From Pyronema omphalodes (Eukaryota > Ascomycota > Pezizomycetes > Pezizales > Pyronemataceae): a DNA stretch of 64,000 bases. The position numbers and the translations under genes are program-made. Positions 57,092-64,000 of the stretch are shown here, piece after piece. Positions within the stretch are counted from its first letter, which is position 1; the number at the start of each line of letters is the position of its first letter. The notes under the pieces are model-generated. The model did no database searches and was not told the DNA's origin. It saw nothing but the letters and a program-made list of their open reading frames with translations. Location of the stretch: positions 186,001 to 250,000 of the forward strand of contig JAJJXM010000004.1 of NCBI GenBank assembly GCA_024516155.1, in the 5' to 3' direction.

Positions 57092-60000
57092 GAAGAAATA
57101 TAGATGCAGATGTCGAACTAGCCTGTAGAATGTTCAAAATGTTTCGATGAATATCTGTAGTCAGGATATAGGCTTGATAAATTAAAAATAAAAAAAAGTT
57201 GAAAACTTATCAAATTTAATCACCTTGTTTCGTATTCTCAGCGGCCCAGCCTGCGGTGGTGCGAGAGAAAAATCAAGTTGAAAACGGAACGCATATTAGA
57301 TAGCCCTTTTTACCTCCACATACTCAACCATTCAGTCGTCAACCATCTGTCCTAAGGGATTACGATGTCTAACACACAGTCTCCTTGCCCAGAAAATCCA
57401 CATGCAGCAACTTGAACAAAACGCTCCATAACTTCTCCGTCCTCTCAAACTCAATCCGCCTATCCGCCATACTGCAAATCATTCAACCAATAAAAAAAGA
57501 CTTTGAACTCACCGCGACTCGAACCCACGCCTACTTAGTGACGAAAAAAAAAAAAAAAAAAAAGCCAATATCTGCGGCCTCAAGGGCCTATCAAGTAAGA
57601 GCACACTGAGCAAAGCAAGTAAGCTAAATTGACTGAAAGCCATTCTAAATAATGTAAATATAACCCTCTAAATATTACGTGGGGGGCATGTACCGTTCTT
57701 GTGCAGAGGTGGTGGCTTTTACCTAGCACCACGCCTGGGCAATGTTCTGGATCAGCAACCACGACTGGTCCGGATAGGTATCACCGTACTCTTCGTGCGA
57801 GATAGGTCAAGTGAAAGAAGAAGCTTTTGTAGGACAATTATTGAGGGTACCTGAAATTCAGCTTTCATGCCGGGTCTTCCCTGAGAACTTTCTTTATTTG
57901 GGGATTTGCATGGGAAGTGGAATCTGTGTTGACTGAAACAGTAAATGAATACGATGAAATTTGAGTAGTCTTCTGGGTAATCGTATTAACCCTAAACTCT
58001 CCGCGGTGAAAATATGTTGACAGTAAGTTGTAAAAGGCGCCGGGGATGAAATTCCTCTGCAGACTATAGTGAGCTCGAGTTCACCTGCGCTAATGTATAT
58101 GAAAAGTAAAATAAATTCGCTTTCGTGCATAGCCGGTGGTTTTTGCGTGGTGCAAAAAGGGTATATCAGCACTCCGAACACACCGTGACTCGAACCCATG
58201 CCCACAAAAAAGAAGCCAATAGGGTTTTTGCATACGTTCGGAAGAGGCCATGCAATATAGCAAGGTGAAGTACTCCAACGAAGTAAGCTAATTTGGCTGA
58301 AATACATTGTGGAAAACGAAAATATAATCGCATGCATACCCTGTAAAATATATTTATATATATGAGGCCTGTGCAGATGTGGTCGATACTCCCTAACACC
58401 CGCCGAGGTTGCTCGCACCTCGGCTTGCATCGTTGAGATGGGGCACGAATATCAATTATCAAAGTAACACCTGTGCAATTCAGAAAAGAACGGGAAACTC
58501 GTGAAGGATTACGATGCCTAATGCATGACTTCCGTTCCAAGATAATCTATATCCCGCAACTCAAATAAAACACCCCATAACGCTTGCATCCTCCATATAC
58601 CTCCAACTACTAATCTACTATGATAAAAATAATTTGATCAATTAAAATAGCCTCGAAGATACCCTGACTTGAACCCGCTTCGAACAACAAAAAGTGATGT
58701 CAATTCTAGAGTGTGAAAGAGACAGATACCATTGCGGTGAGAAAATCAAAACTCAATCAAATGAGCTAAATTGGCTGAAATCCGGCGGTATAAATGGGAA
58801 TATAATCGCATGTGTACCATGAAGATGTAATACGAGAAATGTGCAAGGGTAGCGAGTTTGCGACTATCGTTAAACTTTTAGTATAGAAAACTAACGTAAA
58901 AATGTACGGTGGGTTATTGAGGTATTTAAAACTGAGCTGTAATAGACATAGATTACGGTTTATTATGTAACATTCGCGGCAGTCATAAAATCGTTGGTGG
59001 ATAATCTGTAGTTCAGCAATTGACCTACATAGCTTGCTTGGGTTATAGACTACGAAGCTGCTTCCAATGAACCACGTGACCGGATTACCAACTGCCGTGT
59101 AACTCCGGCAGCTATCTGATTTGTCCAGGTGAATGTACGGCCGTCAGCGTTGGTATACACTGGGACTCGAACGATACGCTAGTGGAATTTATGTCAGTCG
59201 AGATATTACTACTAATTGAGACGCAGACAAGACCAAATTGTCCTGTATGCTCAGCCTGTCAGTGCTGCCAGAGAGAGAAGTCAAAAGTCAACAGGAAACG
59301 GGACACATATTACATAGCCCTTCATTAACTCTACTTATGAAGTCCTCGGGCGCAGGTAGTGGCAATAATCTGGTAGAAAACAGCACTTCAAGGGTTACAC
59401 AATATCTCGATTATCCGGTCATTGAGTATCTGTCACGCAGGATGACGATGCCTATCGTCTTATTTCCATACCCAGAAAACCCACATTCCGCAACTGAAAT
59501 CCCATAGCTTACATTCTCTACATCCCTTCATCTACAAATCCACCATACTGCAAAGAATTTAAGTAATAAAACAGCCTTGAACATACCGTGACTCGAACTC
59601 GCGCCGACAAACAAAAAAAAAGCGGGAAGATGAAAAAGTGGCCATATTCCTATATGTTTCACAAACCGATCTCACAGGATTTGTGCCTTGCTCGAACCTG
59701 CAAATACCCTCAACGATATATCATAAGAAAACTGTAGTGGCGGAGTGATTTGACCGACACTCACCATGATCCACGACAATTTTCTATCCATGGCTCCATT
59801 CGTCATACGGCTGGGGGATCCGCCGCTAGAAACTCTGTATGGAAGCGTCGGCAGTCTAATACGGACTACACCCAACCCGCTATGATATCCTTGCCACTCT
59901 CCCGCCATCCATACTCCTCAACGCCGATGCGCACTCCAGCCTTTCTGTGAAGCACTTTATCAATCGTCTAATGTTTTGAAACCTCAACCAACGGGGTCTT

Positions 60001-60325
60001 CTTGATTTTGACATAAACAGCTCACTCAACCAATATCCGTGTAATCTGGATATAACTGTGGTAATCAAATCGTCTATGGCATACGGGACAGCCATATGTA
60101 GGTTATATGTACAGGGTAGATACACTGTGTATGAACAGTGAGGTCGGGGAGATTATCCGCTGTCTGAAATTTACAATGGAATACATTGCAATGAACGCAG
60201 GGACCAGGGTTAATGGTGCCCTGTGTAAATGATGATCGGTAACAATGCCGACAAACAATAACTGAGAAATTGGAAATTTCATGGCCTACAGTATTAGAGA
60301 GCAGGCTGAAAATATTTTGGCAAGT
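57092..60325 (-). repeat. Block of tRNA-like units, minus strand, mirroring 49-52 kb
   Basis: B-like / A-like positions are 57516 / 57621-57636, 58187 / 58284-58300, 58666 / 58763-58778, 59164 (B only) and 59590 (B only). The order of flanking words is the reverse of that in 49.5-52 kb; for example ccgaggttgctcgcacctcgg at 58403 mirrors ccgaggtgcgagcaatctcgg at 50993. An A21 tract lies in the first unit (57544-57563). No gene was recognised. Around 59741-59900 lies the third copy of the dispersed repeat. Confidence 0.75.
59741..59900 (+). repeat. Dispersed repeat, copy 3 of 3
   Basis: Contains cggagtgatttgaccgacac, accatgatccacgac, ctctgtatggaa and atacggacta. It is collinear with 44691-44970 and lacks that copy's palindromic end. 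Confidence 0.55.
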
Positions 60326-61074
60326 GGGGGGGGGGGGGGGGGGGGTTGGAAATATTGTGACAACTGGGGTACGGGGAGGGGGGGTGGGGGTGACAGATTT
60401 AGGGCATACCCGGCTTGGCTTTCATAAAACTCGCCAAATAAGTGTGGGTTCATGTACATCATTTTGCACCACAAACACCCAGTCAAGTAGCTCACTCTAG
60501 GAGATGTTCCTTGATCTTTAGGAGAGTCTTCTGATTAATAACACATATTGGCTCCTAATTTGTTTTTTGTATCGAACGCGGGTTCGAGTCATGATGTATT
60601 TCCTTTTTTTTCCTAAGAATCACTACCCTCCTTGGCGGTGTGAAACATATCATCTCTGATATTTGGGTTTTTGAGAAAGAAAGGGATGTTGTCGGTTTTC
60701 ATTCACCTTATGGTCAGTTTTTTACTCTATGGGACAAATCACGTCATAGCACTCGTCATTACATGAGGATCAGAATAGTCGACTTTTTCGAGACGAAGAT
60801 TTTATTAAATCTGCAGAAAATACAGAATTATTACATAGAATTCAAGTCCACCGTGACTTCTAAACTTAAACACCATAAATAACAAGATAAGAAATGTCGA
60901 TTACACACTATCAACCGCCTCGGATCGCCATTCAATAAATGGCCTAATTCTATCGGTTAATAAGTCACAGCAGTTTTTGTAAGGTCGAACGAAATAGAGC
61001 GCAGAAAGATTGAAATATCTACGGTATGCATCAAACGTTATTTGAACAGATCTAGTGACATTCTGGGTTCACTT
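60326..61074 (+). repeat. G20 run and a tRNA-like unit (A-like 60480-60495, B-like 60581-60590)
   Basis: A G20 run (60326-60345) is followed by further G-rich DNA, then one plus-strand tRNA-like unit with gtcaagtagctcac, attggctcc, a T-run and gcgggttcgagtcatg. From 60640 the DNA is the 3' flank of the minus-strand gene at 61075 and shows no gene of its own. Confidence 0.6.
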
Positions 61075-63066
61075 TTACTTAATATAATCATCTTCTCTTC
61101 CGAAGGCCTCCATCAGCAACTGAATCCAGTCCTTGGTGATTTGTTCCATTTCTTCCTGTATAATGTACAGTTCAACTCTGTCCTTTTCCTTTCTGACTAA
61201 TCTTCCACAAATTCTCGCGTTCTCAAGAAGATAGCCCGCCATGTTCTTTTGCTGCTCTTTCGATTGACTAGGCTCTCTACTAGCCCCGAGAAAGATAGAC
61301 GCATCAAGCCTTCTAACATCACGCAATGCCTGATCACCTGCAAGGTCAATGAAATCTATCTCTCGTAATATTCCATCCGTATTGGTCAATATCTCATGCC
61401 TCACAGATTTATCTATGTCATTCAACTGTCTGATCGTCAGTTTCGGGCTCCTGGTTGTAATCTCTATTCCATCTGGCAAAGAGACAAACTCATCCCCTGG
61501 TCGCAGTGGGGTTTCAATTGGATGGTGCTCGATAATTACTTCGTTGTGCTGCATTATCTCCGTTCGAACTCCAAGAGCGGTGTTGATCAGGTTTGTGAGA
61601 TGTTCTACTGCCTCGTCAGGTGATATATTTTCGCCTGCAGCTAGGTTCACGACAGAGTCGGACGAGCTGGAGCCAGCGTGTTTATTACTGACGCTGCTGT
61701 CAACAACTGAGAAGTTTGAAAGAGTAATTTCAGGGATGGAGCTGGATCTGGAACTGCTTCTGCGAGGAAGAAGTCGTTCTTTTTCCGTGTCGTGAATGCC
61801 GTTGATGAGCATTTCGTAATCTTCATCTGGGAAGAAGAAGCCTTCCTCATCCTCTCGCTTTGAAGCATTGAAGAGCTTGGTGTGTTTGCGAATGAGGCGC
61901 TTCAGTGAGGTTCCATTGAGAACTGAGATTTCTGGAAGTGGTTGACGTGGTCGGTAGGTATGTTCCTCGATGATCTCCCAAAATTTTGAGAGTTTCGTCA
62001 CGTTGGGGTATTGGCAAGCGGGTTTGTAAATTGAGCAAGGGATAAATTTACATGGCAATTTTCGTGAATATCTTGGGGGTCGGTAGTCTAGCCCAACGGG
62101 TCCTTCGGTGGCAGCATTGGCTCGATCGAACGCCTCAAGGTTACTGGCTCTGAGAGACGTAATGATTGAGCGGCGTGTGCTCCTCGTAAATTCTTGCCAG
62201 TATGATCGCACTGACTTACGGTGCTGAATTCTTTGTTCGAAAGTGAAAGGTGCAGCTTTTGAGCGGCGGACACCTTTCCTGAGTACCGGCCAGTTTGGTA
62301 GAGATGATTTGCGCTCCTGTTTAATATTGGGTAAACCGGAATCAAGAGAAGATGAATCACTCTCCAGATACTCAGTAAAGTATAGCTCATTATCGACGAC
62401 TTTGGCTGCTGTGCTAACGTCTGGTTTGCCTGGGCCTTGTCCTTCGCTTCCCCAAACATTCTTCGAGGCGGAATTACCAAGACCACCGTAGACATTGAAA
62501 GAAGTGTTGGAGCTGTCGAGATACTCATCAAAGCAGTCCCTCCTAAAATAATCACTGTCAAACTCAGAAATGAATTCACCACCGATAAAGCTGTGGTCGC
62601 TTAAAAAACTGGGGCTGCTGACAACGCGTCGTTCGGTGGAAAATTGTTGCTTTCTGTTGGAAACTTCCGGATTCCGATCTCGATTGGGACTGCGAAGACG
62701 ACGGTTGAAGTCAGACACATGTTCTAGGAACCTTGCATGGTGCTGAGTGTAAGGCGGTGCAATTCCCAGGCACACAAAAAAAGCAGAATGATTGTCGCCA
62801 TAAAATATTTCCGCTGCCAGGATTTCTGCAAGTGTGCCATCGGTGGTTGAGTTCTTGTTGTTCGTGAGAGGAGGATAATTCGCCTGAACTGCTGGAGTTT
62901 TCCCGATATAATTCTTGGAACTAGCTCGATCTTGAGCATCCAATATCTGAGTGCCACTGTCGTTTCGCTCATGTTGAATCTTGGGCCGAGCGGTTCGGCC
63001 TTGAAAATTGTCGGGAAATTGTTCTTTGAGGGCCCAAAACTCTGTGATAATCTGATCAAAGTCCAT
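61075..63066 (-). CDS. Single-exon gene for a 663-residue protein of unknown function
   Basis: The ATG at 63066 opens MDFDQIITEFWALKEQFPDN. The frame extends further upstream but through CA-repeat leader DNA, so I choose this start. The first 250 residues are polar and probably disordered. The middle contains a basic, aromatic segment (FTFEQRIQHRKSVRSYWQEF, then TRSTRRSIITSLRASNL) and a Tyr/Pro/Cys-rich stretch (YRPPRYSRKLPCKFIPCSIY). A helical segment follows (KLSKFWEIIEEHTY, then LNGTSLKRLIRKHTKLFN). A Ser/Arg run (PRRSSSRSSSIPE) comes next, then a helical C-terminal part (SVRHEILTNTDGILREIDF to WIQLLMEAFGREDDYIK). There is no signal peptide, membrane segment or enzyme motif I know. Local codon content is unlike the surrounding repeat DNA and there are no in-frame stops. 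Confidence 0.72.
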   Translation of the reverse strand: MDFDQIITEFWALKEQFPDNFQGRTARPKIQHERNDSGTQILDAQDRASSKNYIGKTPAVQANYPPLTNNKNSTTDGTLAEILAAEIFYGDNHSAFFVCLGIAPPYTQHHARFLEHVSDFNRRLRSPNRDRNPEVSNRKQQFSTERRVVSSPSFLSDHSFIGGEFISEFDSDYFRRDCFDEYLDSSNTSFNVYGGLGNSASKNVWGSEGQGPGKPDVSTAAKVVDNELYFTEYLESDSSSLDSGLPNIKQERKSSLPNWPVLRKGVRRSKAAPFTFEQRIQHRKSVRSYWQEFTRSTRRSIITSLRASNLEAFDRANAATEGPVGLDYRPPRYSRKLPCKFIPCSIYKPACQYPNVTKLSKFWEIIEEHTYRPRQPLPEISVLNGTSLKRLIRKHTKLFNASKREDEEGFFFPDEDYEMLINGIHDTEKERLLPRRSSSRSSSIPEITLSNFSVVDSSVSNKHAGSSSSDSVVNLAAGENISPDEAVEHLTNLINTALGVRTEIMQHNEVIIEHHPIETPLRPGDEFVSLPDGIEITTRSPKLTIRQLNDIDKSVRHEILTNTDGILREIDFIDLAGDQALRDVRRLDASIFLGASREPSQSKEQQKNMAGYLLENARICGRLVRKEKDRVELYIIQEEMEQITKDWIQLLMEAFGREDDYIK

Positions 63067-64000
63067 GGCTGCAGAATGCTTCCTTCTTGTCGGTGGTAGG
63101 ATATAAAGATGTGTGAAATCAAAGACAGATGTTGAAGCAAACACAGACACAGATGGTAAGACAAACACAGATGATCAAGCAAAGATAAATTGTGATGCGG
63201 ATGGGTATGGGTATGATATAAGCAAGAGAGATGGAGAGGTAAAGAGGGATATCTGGTAAAGCAAAGAGCAGTGATAGGGTAGACATGAATGTGGTAGACT
63301 TGAAGTAAAGCACAAGCGACGTTGATAATGACCCATCTTACTTACTCGGCTTCCATTTTCTTCTGTACTAATTCTTTATCACCCCTTGAAGGTACTATAA
63401 TGACGGGCGGAAGGGGTTAACATTACACCAAAGATGCGGACTCGGTAACCCGAATCATCAGAGCGGAATATCTGAAAATTACCAACGTGGAGGAACGGAC
63501 TTCTATATAATCACCTAACAATGCATACCAATTAGGAATCAATTTCCATTCCTAACTTACGTTCATGAGTCTTGGTTCCTCCACACCTCCATCACTCCGA
63601 TAATGTACATACTCCTCCATATCACCTCCTCGTCTTCTGTTCGCGGCCAACATCTCGCCATAATCCCACCTCCGGCTGCAGGTCCATGGTTAAAATCACC
63701 GACGACATCACCAGCGCCGAATTTACCTACAACTTCCAATAGCACATATACCCCAATGCCAGTGGAGGCGTTTTTGCAACTCATACGACCTGAGCCTCGG
63801 TAATTCTTTGATAAGGAAATGGGGTTTACGTTTTCAGGAGATCAATGACGTTTTAGCCGGGTTAAGAACGGTAGCGGTATCTTGGATTACGCTGAAGCGA
63901 ATGTAGAGATCAGTGAGAGATGTTTATGCAGGAGCGAGTGATTCCTGTTGATTACGTAATGTTTCATCCATTATCCGGTAGGAACACTGTCTTTGGTGTA
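63067..64000. other. Leader of the 63066 gene and unresolved end region
   Basis: 63110-63240 is rich in acagac/acacag words (leader or promoter of the minus-strand gene). From 63603 a plus-strand frame (MYILLHITSSSSVRGQHLAI to IRPEPR) ends at a possible gtaatt donor at 63802 and could be a first exon continuing past the window, but a minus-strand frame overlaps it and neither is decisive. Confidence 0.3.

Overview
The window looks like nuclear DNA of a filamentous ascomycete (Pezizomycotina). I cannot name the genus. The reasons are short GT-AG introns of 52-83 bases with CTAAY-type branch sites, a tRNA-Asp with a 12-base intron, CT-rich leaders before the ATGs, no operons, and a split into gene-bearing blocks full of microsatellites and long repeat-filled blocks. 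I recognise no LTR retrotransposon, virus, CRISPR array or bacterial gene.

Layout. 1-13.7 kb: tRNA-Asp; a four-exon gene (2954-4391) whose 81-base exon plus its intron is tandemly duplicated; relic DNA; a tandem repeat/poly-T tract; and an exon (9927-11504) coding for seven 63-residue repeats. 13.7-26.4 kb: a decayed repeat block holding a non-autonomous hAT element, many minus-strand copies of a tRNA-like repeat, a recent 0.9 kb direct duplication, two small fold-back elements and a broken hAT transposase gene. 25.8-29.1 kb and 45.6-49.4 kb are the two arms of a large inverted repeat. Each arm carries one intact copy of a 475-residue, probably secreted protein. 29.1-38 kb is the unique centre, with a 438-residue disordered protein and an 807-residue protein whose N-terminus looks like an RRM. 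38.2-43 kb is a tandem array of about 370-base tRNA-like units on the plus strand, interrupted by two younger elements. 43.8-46.2 kb holds a 179-base Ac-like hAT miniature element and a 502-base TA-flanked element. 49-52.5 kb is another tRNA-like block (plus strand), mirrored at 57.5-59.6 kb (minus strand). 52.6-55.2 kb holds a second copy of the first hAT element, a second copy of the 40.5 kb repeat, and a tRNA-derived SINE inserted in that copy. 56.1-57.1 kb is a small two- or three-exon gene, and 61.1-63.1 kb is a 663-residue gene on the minus strand.

Best-supported mobile DNA. Four insertions have direct structural proof: hAT elements at 52603-53570, 42186-42694 and 43810-43988 (perfect 8-bp target duplications), and the SINE at 54810-55142 (12-bp target duplication). 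The SINE and the 502-base element at 45667-46168 also have an 'empty site' elsewhere in this window, because the other copy of the duplicated DNA lacks the insertion.

The most unusual feature is the tRNA-like repeat. About 31 copies carry an A-box-like piece (motif tagctcag or tagctnac) and, 80-150 bases downstream, a B-box-like ggttcgagtc. They lie in long blocks of one orientation and in one place form a true tandem satellite. I found no function for the protein genes beyond the RRM-like fold and the transposase relic. These are described from sequence only.
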